From contig NZ_BSTN01000007.1 in the NCBI RefSeq assembly GCF_030269545.1, positions 186,001-250,000 on the forward strand: a stretch of 64,000 nt of DNA, read 5' to 3'. The notes below the pieces were generated by a model that saw nothing but the letters and a program-made list of their open reading frames with translations, searched no databases and had not been told where the DNA came from. The stretch is from Actinomadura sp. NBRC 104425. Lineage in GTDB: Bacteria > Actinomycetota > Actinomycetes > Streptosporangiales > Streptosporangiaceae. Positions 42,374 through 50,201 of this stretch are shown here, piece after piece. The translations under genes and the position numbers were made by a program. How positions within the stretch are numbered: position 1 is the stretch's first letter; every line of letters starts with the position of its first letter.

Positions 42374-43716
42374 TGGTCGCCCAGCTCGCCCGCCCCGCCG
42401 GGTCCGCGGAGCCCGCCGGACCCGGCGGGGCGCAGCCCTACCGTCCCGCACCGCCCGGCGACGGCGTCGGCCGCTGGCTGCGCGCACGGATCGGCGTGGT
42501 GGAGAACGTGCTCGACTACACCCCCGAGCTGCGGCCCCACTACACCAAGGTCGGTGCACTGGTGCTCACCACCAGTGCGCTCGCGGCGGTGTCCATGTGG
42601 ACCGCGCTGGTCAAGTTCCTGGACGTGCACTGGCTGCTGCTGGCACCGGTCGCCGCGTTCTGGGGCTGGCTGATCTTCTGCATCGACAGCTGGCTGATCA
42701 CCACCATGCACGGCTCCCAGAGCGCCGGACGGTCGTTCTGGGTGCGGCTGGTCCTGGCCGGGCTGCTCGGTTTCGTCATCGCCGAGCCGCTGCTGCTGAA
42801 GGTGTTCGAACCGGCGATCCACCGGCAGGTCGCGGAGAACCGCGTCCTGGAACGGGCCGAGCGGGAGTCGGCGCTGAAGGCGTGCAATCCCGTCCCGTAC
42901 CGGGAGCTGACGGCCGCCGAACGCGAGCGGTGCCGGGTGCGCAGGCTGCTGCTGACCGTGCCCGCCGACCCGGGCGCCGTCAGCGCCGACATCGCCACGC
43001 TGCGAAGCGAGCGCAAGAACAAGCAGGAGAAGCTCGACGCCGATAAAAAGTCGCTGCAGCGCCTGCGGGACGACGCCCGCAAGGAGTGCAACGGGCACAA
43101 CGGGCCGGGCCTCAGCGGTGTGTGGGGCGCCGGCCCGCGCTGCGCGGAGGCCAACCGGGACGCCGAGAGCTTCGCCGAGCAGAGCCGGCTGGACGCGCGC
43201 CAGAAGGAGATCAACGACCTCGACGAAAGGATCAAGACGCTGGTCGAGAGCCGCGAATCGGTCGCGCGGGACTACGCCACGCAGATGAATCAGGCGATCA
43301 AGGCGCAGCTTCCCCCGCCGGACGGCGAGATCGGGCTGCTGGAAGAGCACAAGGCCCTCGGGTCCCTGAGCGGCGAGAGCCTGCTCGTCCTGGTCGGGCC
43401 GTGGCTGCTGCGGCTGCTGCTGGTCGTCGTCGACTGCCTGCCGGTGCTGTCGAAGCGGCTGTCCGGACCGACCGCCTACGACCGCAACATCGCCCGGCAG
43501 CTCGGCACCGGCGAAACGCTGTTCGAACTGGACGACGAGCTGCGGCGCCGCCGGGACCAGTCGGCCAAGGAGACCGAGCTCGGCGAACTGGACCGGCTCG
43601 ACCGGGCCCGGCAACGCGACCGCGACGCGGAGCTGGAGCGCACGCGCGTCCGGCAGGACAAGGAGCTCAACCGCAAAATCGACGAGTACGCCCGCTGGCT
43701 GCGCGGCGAGGCCTGA
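42373..43716 (+). CDS. DUF4407 membrane protein
   Basis: 447 residues with the DUF4407 plan: three N-terminal transmembrane helices (58-80, 86-109 and 122-143), a long charged coiled-coil segment (about 150-330, with two Cys pairs), a fourth helix (336-359, SLLVLVGPWLLRLLLVVVDC), and a charged C-terminal coiled coil (about 385-447). Signature: AFWGWLIFCIDSWLITTMHG. The first 35 residues are Pro/Ala/Gly-rich. The ATG overlaps the preceding TGA (TGATG), so it is co-translated with the SPFH-like protein; the two probably form one membrane assembly. Function of the family unknown; it recurs in bacterial conflict-type operons. Confidence 0.85.
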   Translation: MVAQLARPAGSAEPAGPGGAQPYRPAPPGDGVGRWLRARIGVVENVLDYTPELRPHYTKVGALVLTTSALAAVSMWTALVKFLDVHWLLLAPVAAFWGWLIFCIDSWLITTMHGSQSAGRSFWVRLVLAGLLGFVIAEPLLLKVFEPAIHRQVAENRVLERAERESALKACNPVPYRELTAAERERCRVRRLLLTVPADPGAVSADIATLRSERKNKQEKLDADKKSLQRLRDDARKECNGHNGPGLSGVWGAGPRCAEANRDAESFAEQSRLDARQKEINDLDERIKTLVESRESVARDYATQMNQAIKAQLPPPDGEIGLLEEHKALGSLSGESLLVLVGPWLLRLLLVVVDCLPVLSKRLSGPTAYDRNIARQLGTGETLFELDDELRRRRDQSAKETELGELDRLDRARQRDRDAELERTRVRQDKELNRKIDEYARWLRGEA

Positions 43717-43744
43717 CATGGGAGCCGACGGCGGGGGAGGACGC

Positions 43745-44476
43745 ATGCCACGAGAACGCACATTCGCACGGCGCCTTTTGATCTCGGCGGACGCCACAGG
43801 GTACGGGCGGCGCGGCGACCGGGGACAGGCGCGGCTGCAACGAGGGCTGCTGAAGGTGCTGGGTGAGGCGGCGGAACGTGCCGGCCTGCACCGCGCCGCC
43901 TGGGACCGGCAGGTCGCGGGGGACGGCGAACTGGCCGTGCTTCCCGACAGCGAGCCCGAGCCCCGCGTCGTGGACGGCTACGTGCGGCAGCTGGCGGCCG
44001 CGCTGCGGCGGCACAACCGCGGCGTCTCAGGCGACGTGCGGGTGCGGCTGCGGCTGGCGATCCACCACGGCACCGCCGTGCGCGGCGCGGAGAGCTACGA
44101 CGGCCGGGGTGTCGTCGAGGTCACCCGGCTGTGCGACAGCGCGCCGCTGCGGACCGCGCTGCGGGAGTCGGGGAGCGACCTGGCGGTCATCCTGTCCGGC
44201 CGGGTGTTCCACGATGTGGTGGGCGGCGAGTACACCTTGTGGCGGCCGTCGGACTTCCGGAAGGTGCGGGTCGGGGTGAAGGAACTCACGACGGAGGCGT
44301 TCCTGCTCGTCCCGGGGCACGACGTGCACTCCCTCGACCTGGCTGCGGACATGCCGTCGTCCCCGGCCTCCGAGCGGCGGCCGGGGGCGGCGGACACGCC
44401 CGTGGTCCAGAACAACTTCTACGACCGCGTCGACGCCTCCGATGCGACGTTCGGGATCGGTGCGTCCCGCCGGTGA
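43745..44476 (+). CDS. degenerate nucleotide-cyclase-like protein with C-terminal ATFG motif
   Basis: 243 residues from the ATG at 43745, chosen for GGGGGAGGACGC upstream; ATG 43718 is a weaker alternative. Residues 1-190 have the class III cyclase-like outline (LLISADATGYGRRGD for the first strand and metal site, GDGELAVLP, then VRVRLRLAIHHGTAV and GRGVVEVTRLCDS), but catalytic residues look incomplete, so it is probably a signalling or binding domain without cyclase activity. It is the same domain type as the N-terminus of the VWA protein at 24110. The tail carries VVQ-N223-N-F-Y-D-R-V-D-A-S-D-A-T-F-G237. It is the last gene of the five-gene operon. Confidence 0.75.
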   Translation: MPRERTFARRLLISADATGYGRRGDRGQARLQRGLLKVLGEAAERAGLHRAAWDRQVAGDGELAVLPDSEPEPRVVDGYVRQLAAALRRHNRGVSGDVRVRLRLAIHHGTAVRGAESYDGRGVVEVTRLCDSAPLRTALRESGSDLAVILSGRVFHDVVGGEYTLWRPSDFRKVRVGVKELTTEAFLLVPGHDVHSLDLAADMPSSPASERRPGAADTPVVQNNFYDRVDASDATFGIGASRR

Positions 44477-44687
44477 CCGTCGGATCCACCGCCCCGCGCC
44501 CCGTTCGCGGACGGCTGTGGTGAGAGGGATCCGAGAGGATCGGGCATAAACGCGCGCCCTCCCGGCGTTAGACTGGCCGAACCGAACTTTTCTTCGACGC
44601 CCCCGCGTCCCGGCTCGTCTGCGCAGCCCACCGCTCCGAAAACCAAGGTGGCCTCCCGAGACGCAGCCCCCTCTCGGAAGGTTATGC
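44477..44687 (+). promoter_or_regulatory. promoter and leader of the DEAD-box helicase gene
   Basis: Holds the end of the preceding operon and the helicase promoter and leader. GGAAGG at about 44676 is the ribosome binding site for the GTG at 44688. A short frame (ATG 44684, seven codons) overlaps that start. No clear terminator for the preceding operon. Confidence 0.45.
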
Positions 44688-46109
44688 GTGACCGTAACGC
44701 TTGCTGACAACGACATCGCCCTGCCCTCCTTCGCCGAACTCGGGCTGCCCGAACAGCTCGTGGCGGCGCTGGCCCGGCAGGGCATCCACGACCCCTTCCC
44801 CATCCAGGCGGCCGCGATCCCCGACGTGCTGGCCGCCCGGGACGTGCTCGGCCGCGGCAAGACCGGCTCCGGCAAGACGCTGGCGTTCGGCCTGCCGCTG
44901 CTGGCCCGTCTGGCCGGGCAGAAGGCCCGACCCAAGCGTCCCCTCGCCCTGATCCTGGTGCCCACGCGAGAGCTGGCCCAGCAGGTCCAGACGAACCTGG
45001 AGCCGCTCGGCCGGTCCGTCGGCCTGCGGTTCAAGACCGTCATCGGGCAGACCTCGATGTTCAAGCAGATCGACGCGCTGCGCCGCGGCGTCGAGGTGCT
45101 GGTGGCCACCCCCGGGCGGCTCAAGGACCTCATGCGCCAGGAGGCCTGCGACCTCGGCGACACGCGCATCGTCGTGCTGGACGAGGCCGACCACATGGCC
45201 GACATGGGCTTCCTGCCCGACGTCACCGACATCCTCGACCGGGCCCGGCCGGGTGGGCAGCGGCTGCTGTTCTCCGCCACCCTGGACGACGACGTCGACG
45301 TGCTCGTCAAGCGCTACCTCAACGACCCGGTGACGCACGCCATCGGCCCGGTGGACGAGCCCGTCGCCACCATGGACCATCACCTGCTGCTGGTGGCGCC
45401 CAAGGAGAAGGCCATCATCACCGCCGAGATCGCCAGCCGGGAGGGCCGGACGATCCTGTTCGCCCGCACCAAGCACGGTGTGGACCGGCTCACCAAGCAG
45501 CTCACCAGCGTCGGGGTGCGCGCCGCGGGCCTGCACGGCGGCAAGAGCCAGGGCCTGCGCACCCGCACCCTGGCCGAGTTCCGCGAAGGCTCGATCAACG
45601 TGCTGGTCGCCACGGACGTCGCCGCCCGCGGCATCCACGTCGACGACGTCAGCCTGGTCATGCACGTCGATCCGCCCGCCGACCACAAGGACTACATGCA
45701 CCGCGCGGGCCGCACGGCGCGCGCGGGCGAGCGCGGCACCGTGGTGACGCTCGTGCTGCCGCACCAGGTGCGCGCGACCACCGCCATGACCCGCCGGGCG
45801 GGCATCGACGCCCGCCGCATCCGGGTGTCGTCCGGCGACGAGGAGCTGGTCCGCCTCACGGGGGCGCGGCAGCCGTCCGGCATCCCGATCGAGGAGCCGC
45901 TGATCCCCGAGCGTCCGCAGCGGAGCGGGGGGCGCCGTCCCGGCGGTCCGCGCGGCCGTTTCCACCGCGGTGCATCGGGTGACCGTGACCGCCGTGGCCG
46001 CCGTTCGGGGGGACGTTTCGAACGCGGCGATCGTCGCGGCGCTTCGCATGGGGGGCGCGGCCCTGCCGCTCACAGCTCCCGCCGCTCTGGAGACCCCCGG
46101 CCCTCCTAA
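44688..46109 (+). CDS. DEAD-box RNA helicase
   Basis: 473 residues with the complete motif set: Q motif (GIHDPFPIQAAAIPDVLA near 34), GKTGSGKTLAF (I, near 56), PTRELAQQ (Ia), ATPGRL (Ib), VLDEADHM (II, DEAD near 163), LFSATL (III), FARTKHGVDRL (IV), VATDVAARGIHV (V) and HRAGRTARAGERG (VI). The C-terminus is a basic Arg/Gly-rich tail (about 415-473) that binds RNA. It unwinds structured RNA, for example in ribosome assembly or cold response. The 3' end has been partly duplicated downstream (46122-46400). GTG start with GGAAGG. Confidence 0.93.
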   Translation: MTVTLADNDIALPSFAELGLPEQLVAALARQGIHDPFPIQAAAIPDVLAARDVLGRGKTGSGKTLAFGLPLLARLAGQKARPKRPLALILVPTRELAQQVQTNLEPLGRSVGLRFKTVIGQTSMFKQIDALRRGVEVLVATPGRLKDLMRQEACDLGDTRIVVLDEADHMADMGFLPDVTDILDRARPGGQRLLFSATLDDDVDVLVKRYLNDPVTHAIGPVDEPVATMDHHLLLVAPKEKAIITAEIASREGRTILFARTKHGVDRLTKQLTSVGVRAAGLHGGKSQGLRTRTLAEFREGSINVLVATDVAARGIHVDDVSLVMHVDPPADHKDYMHRAGRTARAGERGTVVTLVLPHQVRATTAMTRRAGIDARRIRVSSGDEELVRLTGARQPSGIPIEEPLIPERPQRSGGRRPGGPRGRFHRGASGDRDRRGRRSGGRFERGDRRGASHGGRGPAAHSSRRSGDPRPS

Positions 46110-46121
46110 GCCACAACCCGA

Positions 46122-46400
46122 ATGACGGCAACGGGCGCGGCCTCCCCAGGGCGGTTGCGCCCATGTGGATGCCTGGCGTGTCCGTGGTCGTGTGCCTTTT
46201 CGGGAAGGGCGTTGGAGCCGTGGCCGGTCAGGGGACGTCGTCCGGGCGGTTCGCGTGGCCGTTTCCGCCGCGGCGCGGTTGATCGTCGCGGTCGTTGTTC
46301 GGGGACGCCCTGAGCGTGGTGAGCGTTGCGGCGTCTCGCTGCGGGGCGCGGCTCCGCTGCCCACGTGCCGTGGCGGAGTCCCCGGCTTTCTTCAGGCATG
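46122..46400 (+). pseudogene. decayed duplicate of the DEAD-box gene 3' end
   Basis: About 200 bases here repeat the RGG-tail coding sequence of the helicase gene. GTCGTCCGGGCGG... GTGGCCGTTTCCGCCGCGG at 46229-46273 corresponds to 45934-45974, and GATCGTCGCGG, GTTCGGGGACG and CCGTGGCGGAGTCCCCGGC match 46010-46107 in order. In frame at 46122-46313 it still spells RGRRPGGSRGRFRRGA, the same phrase as RRPGGPRGRFHRGA in the helicase, before a stop. No function expected. Confidence 0.65.
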
Positions 46401-46486
46401 GCGGAGAGGCCTTGCCGGCGCGGCCGCGCATGCTCGGTGTGCCGTGGCCGATGGGGGCGCGATCGATCAGAGCGGCGGACTGTCGG

Positions 46487-47233
46487 TCAGCCGGCCTCTT
46501 CGTGCAGGTCGGTGACGGGGGCCAGGTTGGCCGCCTTCTCCACGGCGGCCAGGGAGCGGTTGCGCAGGGGCGGCTGCCAGCCGAGCTCGGCGTCGTAGCG
46601 GCGCAGCACCTTGGCGGGGACGCCGCCGATCACCGAGTGGTCGGGGAACTCGCCGCGCACCACGGCGCCGCCCGCCACCGCGACGTTCCGGCCCAGGCGG
46701 GTGCCGGGCAGGATGATGGCGCCCGTGCCGATCCAGCAGCCGTCGCCGATCACGACCGGGTTGTTCTCGGGCCACTGCCGTCCGATCGGGGTGTCCAGGT
46801 CGTCGTAGCTGTGGTTCTGGTCGGTGATGTAGACGTTCGGGCCGGTGAACACGTCGTCGCCGATCTCGATGGACTGGTGGCCGACGATGTGCGTGCCGCG
46901 GCCCAGCGAGCAGCCCTTGCCGATCCGCACGATCAGGTCCGGGCCGAGGTCCAGGCCGGGGACGAACCCCGCGGAGATCGTGCAGTGCGTGCCGACCAGC
47001 GTGTGGTCTCCGATGGAGATCCAGGGTTCGCCGTAGATGGCGCCGATCGGGAATCCGATGCAGACGCCTTCGCCCAGGTAGGCGAAGCGGCGGCGGCCGG
47101 GGGTGTGCGGGGTGATCTCGCCCTGCCGCTGGATCCACTCCCAGCCGCGGTGCACGGCCGCGTGTGCGGCGCGGCGGGCCTGGACGGCGATGAACTGCCG
47201 TAGCGAACGGGCCTTCGGCGACATGGCGTTCAC
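46487..47233 (-). CDS. left-handed beta-helix acyltransferase (maltose/galactoside acetyltransferase type)
   Basis: 248 residues with hexapeptide repeats forming a left-handed beta helix (VCIGFPIGAIYGEPWISIGD, VRIGKGCSLGRGTHIVGHQSI, IEIGDDVFTGPNVYITDQNHSY with the catalytic His in DQNHSYDD near residue 140, VVIGDGCWIGTGAIILPGTRLG). The C-terminal VIGGVPAKVLRRYD is diagnostic. It transfers an acetyl or acyl group to a sugar or related acceptor, probably for envelope polysaccharide. The start is uncertain: GTG 47233 or ATG 47224; neither has a good ribosome binding site. It is preceded by a long transcriptional gap. Confidence 0.88.
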   Translation of the reverse strand: MNAMSPKARSLRQFIAVQARRAAHAAVHRGWEWIQRQGEITPHTPGRRRFAYLGEGVCIGFPIGAIYGEPWISIGDHTLVGTHCTISAGFVPGLDLGPDLIVRIGKGCSLGRGTHIVGHQSIEIGDDVFTGPNVYITDQNHSYDDLDTPIGRQWPENNPVVIGDGCWIGTGAIILPGTRLGRNVAVAGGAVVRGEFPDHSVIGGVPAKVLRRYDAELGWQPPLRNRSLAAVEKAANLAPVTDLHEEAG

Positions 47234-47294
47234 GGTACCGGTTGGTAGCTATCGCCGGAATTGCCCCCTTACTGCTACGGAAGATCCCAGCTCA

Positions 47295-47330
47295 CGGTGA
47301 GGGCCCGGCCGCCCGGCCGGGCCCTCACCG
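47295..47330. terminator. strong terminator hairpin
   Basis: A perfect 16-bp stem (left arm CGGTGAGGGCCCGGCC) with a four-base loop, between the acyltransferase start and the DUF5324-like stop. On the minus strand it ends the transcript of the DUF5324-like gene. Confidence 0.8.
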
Positions 47331-47350
47331 ATGACTCCCTCTAAGGTCAT

Positions 47351-47537
47351 GTCCGGTGGATCTTGGCATCCGGCTCTTGAGTGCGGGGCCGGGGCGTCCG
47401 CTGCGTGCTTGTGAGTCTGCGGTTTCGCTGTCCGGTGCGAGCGGACCGGTGCGGCGGCCGCCCTGCCGACGGAGCAACTGTGGTCGGGGTCGCCCTGGTC
47501 GCCGCACTGCTGCGGGCCCATCATGATCGACCGGACG
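47351..47537. repeat. short intergenic element, copy 2 (paired with 12924-13093)
   Basis: 187 bases with 12-bp ends GTCCGGTGGATC and GATCGACCGGAC, which are inverted repeats of each other at 11 of 12 positions. The first 50 bases and a block around 47455-47510 (CCGCCCTGCCGA and CGCCCTGGTCGCCGCA) are shared with the element at 12924. It lies directly after the stop of the DUF5324-like gene. No coding capacity. Confidence 0.65.
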
Positions 47538-47541
47538 CACC

Positions 47542-48012
47542 CTAGGGTTGGCGCATCTGGCCGTCGGACGACTGGTGCTGCGACTGCGACCCGCCGAGCT
47601 CGTCCATCGCCTCGCGCATGGCGTTGCGCCGCGTCAGCAGGGCGCCCGCCACGCCCACGGCGGCCATGCCGGCCACCGTCACCAGGGCGGCGTTGCGGCC
47701 GCGCCGCTGCCGGCGGGGCGGCTCCACCCGGTGGGCCATCTCGGTGAGAAACGCGCTCACCCGCGGGGCCAGATCCGTCTCCACGTACCCGGCGGCCCGG
47801 GCCAGCCGGGGCGCGCTCCACTCGCGTGCGACGAGCACGCGCTCGGTGGCGATGTCACGCGTCTGGCGCGCCGCCGGGACGATCCGCTCGGTGGCGCTGG
47901 AGGCGCCCTGCCGGCACAACAGCGCACCCTGCCGGCACGCCTCCTGCATACGCTCCAACCGCGGAAACGGCACTTCTCGCGGCCTACGGCGAATGCTCAT
48001 CTTTAGGGACAC
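47542..48012 (-). CDS. DUF5324-like membrane-anchored protein
   Basis: 156 residues. GTG at 48012 is preceded by AGGGAGGTTAGC, better than the ATG at 48000. An amphipathic helical region with repeated Ala/Arg heptads (ACRQGALLCRQGASSATERIV, WSAPRLARAAGYVETDLAPRV) leads to one transmembrane helix near residue 112 (NAALVTVAGMAAVGVAGALL) and a Gln/Ser-rich tail. Position beside ppiA, rhomboid and crgA matches the DUF5324 proteins of Streptomyces. Function unknown; probably envelope associated. The family assignment rests partly on location. Confidence 0.65.
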   Translation of the reverse strand: MSLKMSIRRRPREVPFPRLERMQEACRQGALLCRQGASSATERIVPAARQTRDIATERVLVAREWSAPRLARAAGYVETDLAPRVSAFLTEMAHRVEPPRRQRRGRNAALVTVAGMAAVGVAGALLTRRNAMREAMDELGGSQSQHQSSDGQMRQP

Positions 48013-48198
48013 GCTAACCTCCCTGTTTGCGAGGTCCTGTCGGCACCCTTCCCAGGAGGCGGTGGGTAAACCCCGTTTGCGCGTCCCAAACGTCACGCAG
48101 GGTGAGCAGGCCGCGTGTGTGACCGCAGTCGACGTGTGCGAACGCGTCGAACGCACCGATCCGAGACACTTCCCGACTCGACGACGAGGAGGCCCGCC

Positions 48199-48732
48199 AT
48201 GGCGGAGGAGATCTTCGCGACGCTGCAGACGTCGCTCGGCCCGATCGTGCTCCAGCTGTACCCCGACAAGGCGCCCAAGACCGTGGAGAACTTCGTCGGG
48301 CTGGCCGAGGGCACCAGGACGTGGCGGCACCCTCAGACCGGGCAGACCCAGGCCAACACCCCGCTGTACAACGGCACGATCTTCCACCGGGTCATCGAGA
48401 ACTTCATGATCCAGGGCGGTGACCCGCTGGGCCGCGGCACCGGCGGGCCCGGCTACCAGTTCGAGGACGAGTTCCACCCGTCGCTGAAGTTCGACCGGCC
48501 GTACCTGCTGGCGATGGCCAACGCCGGGCCGAACACCAACGGCTCGCAGTTCTTCATCACCACCAACGTCGCCAACACCCGCCACCTGACCGGCCGGCAC
48601 ACCATCTTCGGCAAGGTCATCCAGGGCACGGACGTGGTGGACCGTATCTCCAAGGTCCCCACCGACCCGAGCGACAAGCCGCGCGAGGACGTCGTCATCC
48701 AGTCGGTGACGATCGAGCGCCGCCAGTCGTAG
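48199..48732 (+). CDS. ppiA: peptidyl-prolyl cis-trans isomerase, cyclophilin type
   Basis: 177 residues without a signal peptide, so cytosolic. Cyclophilin motifs: [11 protein letters not shown] near 32, [22 protein letters not shown] near 66 (catalytic Arg and Phe/Met/Gln), [16 protein letters not shown] near 109 and [10 protein letters not shown] near 139. GAGGAGGCCCGCC precedes the ATG. The ppiA-rhomboid-crgA order is conserved in actinobacteria. It catalyses proline isomerisation during protein folding. Confidence 0.95.
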   Translation: MAEEIFATLQTSLGPIVLQLYPDKAPKTVENFVGLAEGTRTWRHPQTGQTQANTPLYNGTIFHRVIENFMIQGGDPLGRGTGGPGYQFEDEFHPSLKFDRPYLLAMANAGPNTNGSQFFITTNVANTRHLTGRHTIFGKVIQGTDVVDRISKVPTDPSDKPREDVVIQSVTIERRQS

Positions 48733-48772
48733 AACATGTGAGAGCCCACGCACAGGCCCGCGGAGCCGCCGA

Positions 48773-49681
48773 ATGAGCACAGACCCCAACCTCGCGTCCG
48801 GAGCCGGGACGCCGGTACCGACCTGCTACCGGCATCCGGGGCGGGAGACGTACGTCCGCTGCACCCGGTGCGATCGCCCCATGTGCCCCGAGTGCATGCG
48901 GGACGCGGCCGTGGGGCACCAGTGCGTCGAATGCGTCGCGGAGGGAAACCGGGACGTCCGCCAGGCCCGCACCGCGCTGGGCGCCCGCGTGCCGGGGTCG
49001 GCGACGCCCGTGGTGACGTACACGCTCATCGGCATCTGCGTGCTGGTCTACCTGGCCGAACTGTCGTCCGTGCGGGTCGTGTGGGATTACATGATGGTCG
49101 GCCAGGGCATCGGACGCACGGGACAGGTGATCGGGGTGGCCGAGGGCGAGTGGTATCGCCTGGTCACCTCGATGTTCCTGCATCAGCGGCCCGGCGGCGG
49201 CTCGTTCAGCATCACCCACATCCTGTTCAACATGTGGGCGCTGTGGGCGATCGGCCCGGCGCTGGAGCAGGTGCTGGGCCGCTGGCGGTTCCTGGCGCTG
49301 TACCTGCTGTCGGGCCTGGGCGGGTCGGTGCTGCTGTACCTGCAGTCGCCGGCTGAGGGCGCGGTGGGCGCGTCCGGCGCCATCTTCGGTCTGTTCGCCG
49401 CGTACTTCGTGATCGGCCGGCGGCTCGGCGGCCAGGTCGGGCCGATCGTGTTCCTGCTGGTGATCAACCTGGTGATCACCTTTGCGGTGCCGGGGATCTC
49501 CTGGCAGGGCCACGTCGGCGGCCTGGTCACCGGCGCGATCCTGGCGGCCGCCTACGCCTACGCGCCCGGCCGCGCCCGCCAGGCGGTGCACATCGCGGCC
49601 CCGGTGGCCGTCCTGGCGGTGCTCGCCGTCCTGGTGGCGGTGAAGACCGCGGAGCTGAGCTCCGGCGGCGTGCTGCTGTGA
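48773..49681 (+). CDS. rhomboid-family intramembrane serine protease with N-terminal zinc finger
   Basis: 302 residues. Residues 17-55 are a zinc-finger (B-box-like) with CYRHPGRE, CTRCDRPMCPECMRD and HQCVEC. Six or seven membrane helices follow. Catalytic Ser in GASGAIFG near residue 203, catalytic His in WQGHVGGLVTG near 245, and the oxyanion-region HILFNMWALW near 145. It cleaves transmembrane substrates, unknown here. Located between ppiA and crgA as in other actinobacteria. ATG at 48773, 40 bases after ppiA. Confidence 0.9.
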   Translation: MSTDPNLASGAGTPVPTCYRHPGRETYVRCTRCDRPMCPECMRDAAVGHQCVECVAEGNRDVRQARTALGARVPGSATPVVTYTLIGICVLVYLAELSSVRVVWDYMMVGQGIGRTGQVIGVAEGEWYRLVTSMFLHQRPGGGSFSITHILFNMWALWAIGPALEQVLGRWRFLALYLLSGLGGSVLLYLQSPAEGAVGASGAIFGLFAAYFVIGRRLGGQVGPIVFLLVINLVITFAVPGISWQGHVGGLVTGAILAAAYAYAPGRARQAVHIAAPVAVLAVLAVLVAVKTAELSSGGVLL

Positions 49682-49773
49682 CCCGGCCGTGCGCGCACCG
49701 CGACCGCTCGCGGCGACGCGGCGTGCGGCGGCCGGATCCGGCCGCGTCCGGGCATGGCGGAACGCACAAGGGC

Positions 49774-49826
49774 TGTGGAAAACCTGGGGACAACTCCGCG
49801 CCGCGGGCCCGCACGCCTGTGGACAA
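49774..49826. other. three DnaA-like 9-mers between rhomboid gene and crgA
   Basis: On the reverse strand: TGTGGAAAA at 49774-49782 (one mismatch), TGGGGACAA at 49785-49793 (one mismatch) and TGTGGACAA at 49818-49826 (perfect complement of TTGTCCACA). They lie in a convergent intergenic region, as does the larger cluster at 30345-30864. Confidence 0.55.
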
Positions 49827-49863
49827 CGCGGCCGGACGCGGCCGTGCGCCGACCGGCGGACCG

Positions 49864-50121
49864 TCAGCGCCAGCGCGTGGACAGAATCACGCCCAGGATG
49901 ATCGAGGCGAATCCGATGCCCAGGTTCCAGTTGCCCAGGTCGGTCATCAGCGGCAGCTCGGTGCCCGTGCTCGCCGTCACGTAGAACGTCGCGATCCAGG
50001 CCAGCCCCAGCAGCCACAGGGCGATCATGGTGGGGGCCAGCCAACGCGGGCTGACCTCGGGCGCCTTGGACTTCTGCGGCGGCGTGTAGACGGCCTTCTT
50101 GCGGACTTTGGACTTGGCCAC
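49864..50121 (-). CDS. crgA: cell division protein CrgA
   Basis: 85 residues with the CrgA plan: a basic cytoplasmic N-terminus (MAKSKVRKKAVYTPPQ), two transmembrane helices (WLAPTMIALWLLGLAWIATFYVT and LGIGFASIILGVILSTRW) and the conserved loop MTDLGNWN between them. CrgA coordinates septal placement in actinobacteria by binding FtsZ, FtsI/FtsQ and the peptidoglycan machinery. GTG start at 50121. It is monocistronic, divergent from the DUF881 gene. Confidence 0.95.
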   Translation of the reverse strand: MAKSKVRKKAVYTPPQKSKAPEVSPRWLAPTMIALWLLGLAWIATFYVTASTGTELPLMTDLGNWNLGIGFASIILGVILSTRWR

Positions 50122-50201
50122 GGTCGGATCGATCTCCTCGGGCGGTCGGCGGCCGGAGCGCCGGTCCGCACATGGGTCTTTGTCGGTTAGCGTAGTCGCT
50201 G

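Noticed and set aside
44684..44707. Seven-codon leader peptide before the helicase gene
   Set aside because: The ATG and its frame are probably coincidental; GGAAGG is better spaced for the GTG at 44688.
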